From assembly GCA_947172415.1 (NCBI GenBank), contig OX359195.1:7619001-7683000 (forward strand): 64,000 bases of DNA. Direction: 5' to 3'. This document shows, piece by piece, positions 49,339 to 60,129 of this stretch (its first letter is position 1; each line of letters starts with the position of its first letter). Made by a program: the position numbers and the translations under genes. Below the pieces are notes generated by a model. It was not told where the DNA came from. It worked only from the letters and a program-made list of their open reading frames with translations, and did not search any database. The stretch is from Chondrosia reniformis. Lineage: Eukaryota; Porifera; Demospongiae; Chondrillida; Chondrillidae.

Positions 49339-51978
49339 CTAAGCTATAGTACAACTAGTTCTTTTATCTACTGAAGATGATTCTGTGGCACCCAAATGAA
49401 CTCCCTGGTTGATGGTATCCTTGTGATAATTCTGTCCCTTCTGTTGATCTTCAATTTCCACCAACTAACAACATTAACATGATTTAACAAATTTAAACAT
49501 GCAGGCGGACTGCAAGTGCTTTTAATGATTAATTGTTCAGCTCAAAGATATAAGAATCTATCAAAGCCACTCACAGATCTAGATAGTTCTTACCTGTGTT
49601 ACTAAAAATTTAAAAGCTTCATTGATTCCTATATCTTCTTTGGCTGAGGTTGGGAAATAGGACAGAAAATTATTTTTCTTGCAAAAGTCTTCCATTTGAG
49701 ATGTATTGAAGGAATCAGTAGCACCTGGACGGTCACACTGAATGCAATAAGGAGAGAGGACACAGAGAGAATCACATGACTATACATGCAGCTATAGATA
49801 CGTTCAGTTCAACACTGGTTGCATTGTGAAGATATAGGCTCTTATCCAACATATAGGGGACTGAAGTTCAACATGACTATGTGTATTTTCAAGTGGCTGG
49901 GGGAGACTCTGGTTCCCATTAAGTGAATTTTGGTTCAGTCCATTAGCTCATTGTGCTCCTCAGGAGACATGAGTGGGTGAGGTAAATCCAGAGTCAAATG
50001 ATGAGACATCTAGCTAAAGATCAGCTTTTGATCTTAAAGTCCCCTATTTTTTCCATGACTTATACGTACCTTATTTCCCAGAAGAATTGCTGGTATGGTG
50101 GATCCATACATCGAAAGACAGGTGTTATCAAGATGTTTCTTTCGTAGTTTTGCTTCATAAAGTTTAGGGTTACTCAAATCAAACACCACAATAGCTCCAT
50201 TGGCAAATTTAAAATAACTGGCATTAGATCTCTGCAAACCTAGAGTGGGAAATATATATTATCAGTAAATTTATCAATAAAATGAAAATGTAAGTATATG
50301 TAAATGGTTCTGTCTAGCTAATTATTTAAAATGTAACAGCTAAAAAATATTAGAAAATAGATAAATTACGTACTTTATCTTTAAAAATCAATTAAATGTA
50401 AACATTCATGTAGATAGAAATGTCACTGTAATTGTACAAACCATTTAACTCCCAGATATTTAGTGTCACAATTGTGTTGGCATCCAAGTTTAACTTCGTT
50501 ATTGCAAAAGAAAGAAGAATCTATCATTAACTGTTAAAGAATATAATAGGTATACACATTAAAGTTTGGTAAGGTATTTTCAATAGAAGATGTAATATTG
50601 TCGAATCAAATAAAGTAAATCTAAAGGTAGACGTTTTAATTCATGTTTTACATAGGAAATTGAAACAAAGGTTGTGAATCAACAAATATTATGTATACGT
50701 ACTCCATATACTGTATACTCTGTACTGTTGTATCTAAATTCAAATGATACAGTAAAACAAGGATTAGAATTAATGTGATTATTTAACACTTATTCACAAA
50801 ATGGTCTGAATTAATTTTCTGCATTTTTCAATTTGTATAATTTATTATGTGTTACTTAATATGCTCAATTAAATATTCATATGCATGTATATATACACTT
50901 TGGTACTGTTGTATATATATATATATATAAAGGATACAGTAGCCATAGGATTACTCCTGAAGTTAGCATTGACATATCTGTCTATGATGCAGGTCCTTCC
51001 TACTGCTGTATCCCCAATAACAACAATCTGAAAGGTATATTCTCTCTTTTGAGAAGGATGAGATATAGCTTGATGAACCCTATTATAAGCTGGCGGCTTA
51101 GGTCTAGGAAGAGTAGAGTGAATCAGTTTCATTTCTGAGACAATCTCTGCACTGCTCGGACGTGAATCAGCACTATTAGCCAAACACCTTTTGATAAGAT
51201 CCAAAAACAATCTCCTTTCTCTATCACTCATTTGATCAATCTGACTCTTTCTGCGTTCATACTCTGTTACAGCTACTAATCTGTCTCCATCTTGAACAGT
51301 TTGGTAAGAAGGGTCTGGCCATTCGTGGGTCAATGTGGTCACAATGCAGTTGCCATAGGAGAACACATCCAACTTCTCATTGTAGTGAAGAGGCTCTTCA
51401 AAAGCTTCTGGAGGCATAAACACTGGAGTTCCCTTCACAGATGACTGTCGGGTTGACAGATTGATGGCACGGGTCATGCCAAAGTCTGTCAGCTTGGTCT
51501 GAAGTGAATTTTCATTCAGCAAAATATTATTTGGACTCAAGTCGTGATGGACTAGAGGTGGATCATGATCGTGAAGGTGGCACAGTCCTTCAGCTACTTG
51601 AAGAAGGATGTGAACCTTGTCTTGAAGGAGGAACACAGCTTTGCTGTGATTATCCAGATAGTGACGAAGTGAGGTGTCCATCTTCTCCAATAAGAACACA
51701 GGCACACTGCTTTTGGGAGGATAGTAAATTCCCAGCAGATTAACAATATTAGGATGTTTCAGATCAAGCCATGTTTGCCATTCCCTTTCGAAATCTTTGA
51801 CCATTTTGTCTATTTGTGGCTTCGGAATACCAGTAAGAAAGATTTCATGCATTCTCTTCGCTGCATACAACTTTCCTTGCCACTTGACCTCGATAACTTC
51901 GCCGAAAGATCCGCGACCGAGTATCTTACCAGTTGGGCGAATCTCCTTAGGCTTCAAGTGAAATTCTTTAGTCGCCAT
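49339..51978 (-). CDS. protein kinase fused to a degenerate Rab32-type GTPase domain, copy B
   Basis: Exons complement 50938-51978, 50442-50493, 50070-50239, 49594-49737, 49339-49464 give 510 residues. The kinase half is about 97% identical to copy A, with all key motifs (GRGSFG, Lys41, HHD, DFG, MPPE) and a two-residue deletion after PPKS. The Rab-like half again has GDTAVGRT (P-loop Lys to Arg), a shortened switch I, WELNG in place of DIAGQ, GNK, CDRPG, SAKED and the same SCTIA C-terminus. Exon 3 has changed more (LQRSNASYFKF versus LRQLFNINAAFFKF). The last exon is 9 codons longer. That both copies stay open over 500 codons while the adjacent Rab copy decayed suggests the fusion is functional. 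Confidence 0.85.
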
Positions 51979-52655
51979 TGCACTACTTTACAGAACGCAA
52001 TTGTAATTAGCTCTGGATTGCTGGTTTTGCAATATATTCCTCCTGCTGCGTATAATCTGGCCGATATAAGGACCATGCCCTCATGAGGCGTACGTATATA
52101 CACATAAAGTGCATTAATACATCCATTATGATGTAAGTGGTGTTAGCACTTAGTGATTTTAGCTCCAATTTATGACAATAATAGAGTAAGGATTCCTTCT
52201 AACTGCGTCGAATTTATCTTTATAGAAAGGTCATCTTTCGACTTTTAGAGCGTCTAACGCTTCGAAAGATGACCCTTTCTAAAGATATATATTTAGGCAC
52301 CAAAACTGAACACATAATTACATGTCTGTACTCACAGCCTTGCCAGGTACTGTACAAGTTTTTCACTCTTTAAAAATGATTTTCCCGCGGCCGTGGCTTA
52401 TCATTTTTGTATCACTCATACCAATAATGAAGTGTTTCCCCCTTACCAATGGCTATGCTACATATAACATACTCTGTAGGTTCGTATACTTTGTTTCTTT
52501 CTTTTTATTAGAATGGTTGAAATATATTAATTGCTGAATTCATTTAGTACAAGCAATTAAATGATTTAACAAAAAGCCTCTAAATAGTTTACATAAAACA
52601 ATTCTGTAGCAAATATTAAAGTTCTAGCAAGTGTTTCTGAGACCTTCAGTGAGCA
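51979..52655. other. spacer between kinase-Rab B and the intact Rab32-like gene, with hairpin repeat
   Basis: Mostly AT-rich. At 52184-52295 is a member of another dispersed repeat (R3): AAGGATTCCTTCTAACTGCG, then CATCTTTCGACTTTTAGAGC, then the inverted copy GCTTCGAAAGATGACC. Related sequence is at 27222-27300, 34323-34520 and 38528-38570. Much of this stretch has no counterpart in unit 1. Confidence 0.6.
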
Positions 52656-54543
52656 TCAGCAACATTTCTTAGTCTGTTTTGGTGGTTGTCTTAAATCAAG
52701 TACTTCTCTATCTCCATTTTCCACTCCTTTTAACGAATCTTCCTTCTTCAATATCTAAAGCAAAATTGAACAACAGCTGGACAGTGTGGCTTATATAATA
52801 AACTTCACATATTAAGTAAGCTATTTTGCAAATACGTACGTATCTAACTCTTACCTGTGCTACTAATGAATTAGCAGCTTCATTGATTCCTATATCTTCT
52901 TTGGCTGAGGTTGGGAAATAGGACAGAAAATTATTTTCCTTGCAAAAGTCTTCCATTTGAGATGTATTGAAGGAATCAGTAGCACCAGGTAGGTCACACT
53001 GAATGCAATAAGGAGAGAGGACACAAAGAGGATCACATGACTGTATGCAGCTACGTTCAGCTTGAACTGTCCCCCCCCAAGGTGATCATACATGTTGATG
53101 TAGTTAGCTTATTGCTAAGAGCACCTTGTTTCCGAGGAGAACAGCTGGTATTGGGGACCCATCCGTCTGGAAGCACTTGTTATCGAGGTCTTTCTTCCAC
53201 AGCTTTACTGCATCAAATGTTGATGTTCTCTGCAAGTCAAACACCACAAAAGCTCCAACGGCTTCCTTGTAATACACTCTAGTCATATTGCCATATCTCT
53301 CCTGGCCTGGAGCAGGAAATAAGAATCATCTACAATCATTCCTTTAAAATAAAATATGTGTAGCTAATAGAATAGAATAGTTATATAATTGAGTAGTAGC
53401 TAAATGAAATGTTATACAACTAATTAAACTAATATTAGGAGCACAATGTTTGGGACATTTGTTATACATAAACAGATTACAAGATTTACATAATTCAAGT
53501 AATTTGAGGAAATCACAAATCTAGCATCACAGAGTAGTAGGAAAATGGCTGCCAATTGTACAAAGCATATACATATACCAACCTGCTATGTCCCATAACT
53601 GTAGTCTCACTATAGTGCTCGCATCCCAATTTAACACTTTAAGAGCAAAGTCAACACCAATCTTGCAGTTGTATTAAGGATTAAATATGCTCAACTATAT
53701 ATCAATATTGCAATTGGAAAGGCTGTGGTGATGTAAATGTGCCATATAAGCATAAGCAACTAACTAACTATATAAGCAACTGGTCAAAGCTTTCAGACTG
53801 GCTTTAAATCTTAAAGTCCCCTATTTTTCAAGATGAAGCAATATATATCACCTCGCTAATACTAAGTAGCTGAGTCAGCAGGAGATGTGATCTGTTTATA
53901 TATGGTAGAACTAACTAGCTGTGACAAGGTGAAACTGAAAGGCCAAAATACCACCTCCAACAGACATTTCCCTTATTTGCATATTATGAATATTCTTAGC
54001 AAAATAACTTGCTGGTTTAATCCAGCAGTGAACTATAACTGCCCAACACCAGTAAAGAATCACTGTTAATTAAATGAAAGACTAGTTAATCTACGAGGGT
54101 TGTGGCGTTGTAGAAACATCGCCGACTGCAACAAGTGTAGGATACAGTGGTTTTGTAGTGAGCTGAAAAGCACTGGTGGACGTATCTCTTTATGATGGAT
54201 GTCTTGCCCGCGCCCTGGTCTCCAATCACGAGCACCTTATATAGCCTCTCTTTTGGAGCAATTGATGACTGTAAAAATAAAGATGACTCACTCAGTATCC
54301 GCAAAAAGCTATCATTAGTATGAATAAATTGCTATACAATCAATTAGGCAATCGAAAATGTTTGTATCGACATAGTTCAATTAGTTTTGTCGAGCTAAAC
54401 AAGCAATTAAGTTTGAGAATTACAGGATGCACAATTATTTCCTAATTTTGATAATGTAACATATTGAATAAGGCTAAACTTTCCAGGTAATATATATGTG
54501 AATAATTGTAGTTCTGGAGAAGGGTGGTTCGAAAACTTACCAT
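52656..54543 (-). CDS. Rab32/Rab38-like small GTPase (intact)
   Basis: Six exons on the minus strand: 54541-54543 (the ATG alone), 54146-54268, 53583-53661, 53125-53306, 52855-52998, 52656-52754, giving 209 residues. P-loop GDQGAGKTS (17-25), FALKVLNWD and [25 protein letters not shown] are diagnostic of Rab32/38, which direct traffic to lysosome-related organelles. GNK-CDLPG and SAKED complete the nucleotide pocket, and KKCC ends the protein for double geranylgeranylation. The start codon is the last codon of exon 1 (AAAATG|GTAAGT). The 3' exons lie inside duplication unit 2. Head to head with NMD3. Confidence 0.92.
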
Positions 54544-54701
54544 TTTCTACAAAGACAAATTCTTCTTTCCCGACTATTCTTCTCCAGATCGCACGGAACA
54601 GCCACTGTATTCGCTATGCGAGCGGAGTCATATGACTTTCGTAAATTCTTCCGTAAACTAATTGAAATAAATATTACGCAATCGACTTCCACGTGATCAA
54701 A
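54544..54701. promoter_or_regulatory. bidirectional promoter region, Rab32-like / NMD3
   Basis: 158 bp between divergent starts at 54543 (-) and 54702 (+). Confidence 0.45.
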
Positions 54702-57557
54702 ATGGAGTACATGGAAGAAGGGGAATGTAGAACTGCCTCAAAAATGTAAGAGAAAGCCTTAATGCGAAGTGAAAGCTAACAAACTATAAATTTGTCCATT
54801 TTTCAGTCTTTGTTGTCAGTGTGCGGTGCCGATTGAACCTAACCCAGCGAACACGTGTGTCGCATGTCTGAGAACTCAAGTCGATATAACGGAAGGGATT
54901 CCCAAACACGGGCAACTGTACTTCTGTAAATTCTGCGAGAGGTAAATGCGTTTGATCTGCCCTATAGTGTACGCTCGCCATTTTGTTTTCAGGTGCAGCT
55001 ACACGAGACATGTACGGGCTATAGTTTAGTTGTGTCTATGTAGGTACCTACAGCCGCCCAACACGTGGCTGACTTGCGCTCTGGAGTCCAGGGAGCTCCT
55101 GAGCTTGTGTATGAAGAAGATAAAAGGATTAAATCTGGTGCGGCTGGTGGATGCAGGATTTGTGTGGACAGAACCTCACTCTAAGAGGATAAAAGTTAAA
55201 CTGACCATTCAGAAAGAGGTATGTCCCCAAACTGGGGATTCCCCTGATGACTCTGTCATCCCTATGGTGACTGATAGTGTGGGGTTGTGACTGCAGGTGA
55301 ATGGAGGTGCAATACTACAACAGACATTTGTAGTGGAATTTACTGTAAACAACCAAATGTGTGATACGTGTAGGAGAAGAGAAGCTAAAGACTTTTGGAA
55401 GGCAGTTGTACAAGTCCGTCAAAAGGTACTGTTTTAGTAGGTGTATGCTAAGGGAGTATACAGTGAGAGATTATTAGGGTAACATATGTAATGACTTTTG
55501 GCACTGAATTTTCTATAGTTTATCATCATCTCTCTCTTTGTTAGATATCACACAAAAAGACCTTTTTGTATTTAGAACAAATAATTCTAAAGCATGGTGC
55601 TCACACCAAGACGGTGAGGATTAAGGAACATCCCGAAGGAGTAGACTTCTATTTTGCTAATAAATCTGATGCTAAAAAGCTTGTAGAATTTATTGTTGCA
55701 ATGGTACCATGCAAGTGAGTCCACCCATCCATCCACCCATCCACCTATCCACCCACCCATCCACCCACCCATCCACCCACCCATCCACCCACCCATCCAT
55801 CCATCCACCCACTCATCCCCACCCCTCCATTCTATCAGGTATAAAACTTCACAGGAGCTGATATCCCATGATACTCACAGTAACACGTACAATTACAAGT
55901 ACACTTTCTCTGTGGAGATTGTTCCTATTTGTAAAGACAACATTGTCTGCCTCCCTCGTAAGCTCTCTCAGCAGTTAGGCAACATGGGACCTCTGGCAGT
56001 GTGCTTCAGAGTAACTGGGTCAGTCCAGCTTGTAGACCCCAGCAATTTGAAAGGTTAGCTACAGTAGAACTGGTCAGTAAATGTTCCCACAGACGGAATA
56101 ACAAAGCTGCCATTGTGCAATTAAATGATGTGATAAATTACTAATGTCCACTTGAGTCCTGATAAGTTTCCATCACCCACCAATACTACTAGTATGTAAG
56201 GAAGTTAACTGATCTGTAAGGTATTACTATATATAGACTTGTTGTAGTAGTGTAGAGCTGATATACATATATACTAATCCAAAAGGCCACAGTTGGTGAC
56301 AAGTGTATCAAAATGGCAGACAAGACTGAATGGTGATAGTATAAGAAACAATTGAAATATTTACAAACTGTCATGATGTGCACAAAGGCACAAATGTAAT
56401 TTAAACCATCCTAGTCAGTAGTGACTAATATTGTAATACACTACATGTATAATTAGCGATCTGGATTAGCGAGACCTTCCTATTATATGAAGGCCTTTTC
56501 ACACTGAATATGCATCAATGTGCATTAACATTGCCAATGTGAAGGGGCCTTTATTTATCATGTATGCATCTCTATTCGCCTCTCAATTCCTGTAGTTGCC
56601 GAGATCTCTTCCAATCTCTTTTGGAGGTCTCCCTTTCAATCCCTCTGCACTCCCTCCCAGTTAAGGGAGTTCTTTATTCTACAAGTGGAATTGGCAGATA
56701 GCAAAGATGCATCTAGCTCTGAGAAGTTTCTCTTGGCTGATGTGTGGGTTGCCAAGGTGAAAGAGGTTGGGATATCTGACCAGCAGATACACACTAAAAC
56801 CCACCTCGGCCATCTCCTCAATCCTGGAGACACAGCTCTTGGGTTAGATCCTCTTGTAATGGTCCATGTTTCAGCTTGTACACTTTATACCTCTGATTGG
56901 CTTGCATACTAATTAGCTATAACATTGTAAGTATCTGTTGTCTACAGTATAAATACATACATAACCAGAGTGTTTTATGGAAGCTTTTGATAAATTATGC
57001 AGATTTGACTTTACAGTAGCCAATGTGAATGACAGCAACTTTGAGAAGCTGAAACCTGCAGATCTACCAGATGTGGTATGTGTAGTACTCCAGTTGTGGT
57101 GTGGTTTGACTTTGTGTGAAGTAATTGCATTTGAACCAGAATCATACCGTATAATATCCTGTCATACAGATCCTTGTCAAAAAGGTGTATGCTGATCGTA
57201 AAAAGAGAAGCAAACATCGAAACTGGAAACTTAAGAAACTGAATCGAGAAACAGCAGAAAATGTTTCCAGTTGCACTGATGGGTTAGTGAAGATAATATA
57301 ATGTCTCCCCACTTAAATGATATAAGCTCACATGATCTCCCTCTTATGTCATCACTAGAGACTTTGGTGACTTCATGGAAGATTTAGAAGAAGACAAAGT
57401 GCTAAGGAAGCACGTCAATGTATACTTCAACCCGCCTTCCTCGGGCCAGGCCAAAGAGGAACTCGAGGACGGAGTCCCTAGAATTGCTCTTGAAGAAATG
57501 CTGCAAAATTTAGATCTAGAATCAGACCCCGAAGCTGGTGCTATGGCAATGGATTGA
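54702..57557 (+). CDS. NMD3: NMD3 60S ribosome export adapter
   Basis: Carries pre-60S subunits to CRM1 for nuclear export. Ten exons, 54702-54745, 54807-54941, 55044-55218, 55297-55425, 55545-55714, 55839-56053, 56596-56842, 57003-57075, 57170-57282, 57359-57557, give 499 residues (human 503). N-terminal CxxC zinc pairs (LCCQC, CVAC, FCKFC), [73 protein letters not shown] and [18 protein letters not shown] all match. The acidic C-terminus should hold the leucine-rich export signal ([11 protein letters not shown]). Intron 5 is only 124 bp and is almost entirely minisatellite. Confidence 0.96.
55720..55817. repeat. CCACCCATCCAC minisatellite filling NMD3 intron 5
   Basis: About 98 of the 124 intron bases are CCACCCAT/CCATCCAC units, between the donor at 55715 and the acceptor at 55838. 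Confidence 0.93.
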
Positions 57558-57854
57558 ACGCATGTATTATTTATGTATTCAGACTTATCATTCTTTTATA
57601 GCTTGTTATTTTCACGATAATAACACTGTTTTGACAAATTTGTCCTGAAAATCTGAGTTTTTGCTTTAGTTTATTAAATTTAAAAAAGAGATTAATCATG
57701 TATTGTATAATGTTTAAATTGATATCTGTATTACGTAATTATTCGGAACCATATATAGCGTATATATTCCGTCCGACGCGTGAAGAAGTAGATATCTTAT
57801 ACAAGTAATCGACTGAGGAAGAGAAAGCTTGTGTTGGCGAATGTTGAAGACGAA
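57558..57854. promoter_or_regulatory. NMD3 3' end and promoter of second Rab32-like gene
   Basis: About 300 bp between two plus-strand genes. Candidate poly(A)-type AT-rich runs lie near 57680; no other element was recognised. Confidence 0.35.
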
Positions 57855-60048
57855 ATGGTGAATTATTCGCATAGCCAAGTAACCGTTAGTCATATTTTGC
57901 CAGTGCCCTTCGCTCTTATAGCAGCGCATGATTCCTAATGTAGTGCCTACGCCTGTGTACATATGCGAAAATATATACGTACATACGTACATTAGAGTTT
58001 CATGATACAAAAATGTATACAAATTAGTGGATTCGAATTCGATTCTTTTCTATACATATATACTTAAAAATTGTATCCAGCTCGCTTGTGTGATCAATTC
58101 CTGATATATTACCAATTATATAATCAATGCCTTTGCCATCATGTGTGCATGTATATATGCAGTCATCTGCAAAAGAGAAGCTCTTCAAGATTCTTGTCAT
58201 CGGTGACAAAGCTACTGGCAAGACTTCAATTATTAAGCGATACGTTCATCAACGTTTTTCTGAGCTCTATAAAACTACTGTATCCTGCCTATATACAATA
58301 TATATACAGAATATTTTATGTGAATGTCTGTGTGTGCCTGTATATGATTATATGGCAAGTCCATACGTAGGTGTATGTAAACATTAAACTGATCAACATG
58401 ACCCTATAAACAACGTATGAAAAATCTAAGATACCATTTTCCTACATGCTATATGCCTATTCTGTAAAAGAGCCTATAGGGGAACTAAACCTGAAGAGAT
58501 CTTTTGGATGAGGAAACAGGAGTCTTTTCTTCCTTCATGTATGCATGGTTGAATGTTAATTTTTATTATTAAGCTAATCCTTAACGGTACATATGCTTTA
58601 AAGGTTGGAGTTGACTTTGCACTCAAAGTATTGAAGTGGGATGTTACAACTATTGTGAGACTGCAGCTATGGGACATAGCAGGTTTGTATAAAACTTTCA
58701 CTATTTGTTCAGCATCTGTTTCCTCTTTATAGCCTCACAATTATAATCTTGTGATTTCCTTAAATGACTCTTAGTTATTCATAGTTACAAGGTCTTACGT
58801 CTGATATATGTAAGACAACATATTTTAAAGGTAGCTATAGGACAAATATAATGTGTGTGCCAAACACACTTTATATAACTACAAGCTTTGTCCACACATA
58901 TATAATTTATATATAAAATTTGATCTACATATCTACGTAGCTGGTCACCTATATATATATATAGGAAATATCAAAAGTAAATGACTATGCATCAAAGATG
59001 CAATAGGAAACAGCACATGGCCTATTATCTATATATGTGTAATAATAAGAATTATATAGCAGTTTGATCATTTATGTACATTTGTATATATATTACAATA
59101 ATGGATCTTTCTCTCTAGCTATCATACGTATATCATGCATATTTGAGTTATGCTGTTTTAGATTATTCATATATTATTACAATATGAGGAACAATTTGTG
59201 TATATTTATCAATATACTAGGACCATGCAAAGTGATTGGTATATAAATGGCCCTTTGTGCATCTTGGTATATTATAACTATTAAATTTGTAATAAGCCAT
59301 CAGGTTTACTACAGGTACATATGCCATATAGGCCAGGAGAGATATGACAATATGACTAGAGTGTATTTCAAGGAAGCCGTTGGAGCTTTTGTGGTGTTTG
59401 ACTTGCAGAGAACATCAACATTTGATGCAGTAAAGCTGTGGAAGAAAGACCTCGATAACAAGTGCTTCCAGACGGATGGGTCCCCAATACCAGCTGTTCT
59501 CCTTGGAAACAAGGTGCTCTTAGCAATAAGCTAACTACATCAACATGTATGATCACCTTGGGGGGGACAGTTCAAGCTGAACGTAGCTGCATACAGTCAT
59601 GTGATCCTCTCTGTGTCCTCTCTCCTTATTACATTCAGTGTGACCTACCTGGTGCTACTGATTCCTTCAATACATCTCAAATGGAAGACTTTTGCAAGGA
59701 AAATAATTTTCTATCCTATTTCCCAACCTCAGCCAAAGAAGATATAGGAATCAATGAAGCTGCTAATTCATTAGTAGCACAGGTATATAAGTATATATAA
59801 TGCAAAGTAGCTTGACATGTATTATATAGTATCCATAAAGGCAGTTATGTATATATAACTCATATTTATATGATTTAGTAGCTACTCAATTAATAAGTGA
59901 CTTAATGCCATGTCATATCAATATGTTATCTGGTTATCTTTAGATATTGCAATTTGAGGGATCAAACTCATTGAAGACAACAGATCTAGACAAAGACTTA
60001 ATTGACATGACACTGCAACCAAAATCTAAAGGATGCTGCAAGCGTTAG
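57855..60048 (+). CDS. second Rab32/Rab38-like small GTPase (intact)
   Basis: Exons 57855-57857 (ATG alone), 58163-58279, 58604-58682, 59332-59513, 59639-59782 and 59944-60048 give 209 residues. P-loop [55 protein letters not shown] and SAKED are present. The end is KGCCKR, a less common CCxx geranylgeranylation signal. Exon order, phases and the ATG-only first exon equal those of the gene at 52656-54543; exons 4 and 5 are nearly identical in sequence. The N-terminal and C-terminal exons have diverged. Intron 2 holds repeat R1 copy 3. Confidence 0.92.
58415..58540 (+). repeat. interspersed repeat R1, copy 3 (truncated)
   Basis: Matches the left part of 15529-15750 (CCATTTTCCTACATGCTAT, AAAGAGCCTATAGGGGAACT, CAGGAGTCTTTTCTTCC), then stops. 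Confidence 0.75.
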
Positions 60049-60129
60049 GTATATAACATTATGGATTAATAATTTTAAAATATAAATATACATATTTAAT
60101 TTAATATAATATTTAAGTATACCCTGTTA

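Larger units (their letters stand above)
48775..53952. repeat. segmental tandem duplication, unit 2
   Basis: Begins with the copied tail of the RIOK3 last exon. It then holds kinase-Rab fusion B and the intact 3' part of the Rab32-like gene whose first exons lie just right of the unit. The junction with unit 1 is at about 48772-48775, where Rab intron sequence (GGCCAAAATACC) meets RIOK3 exon sequence (TCAAGAGAAGAGAG). Confidence 0.9.
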
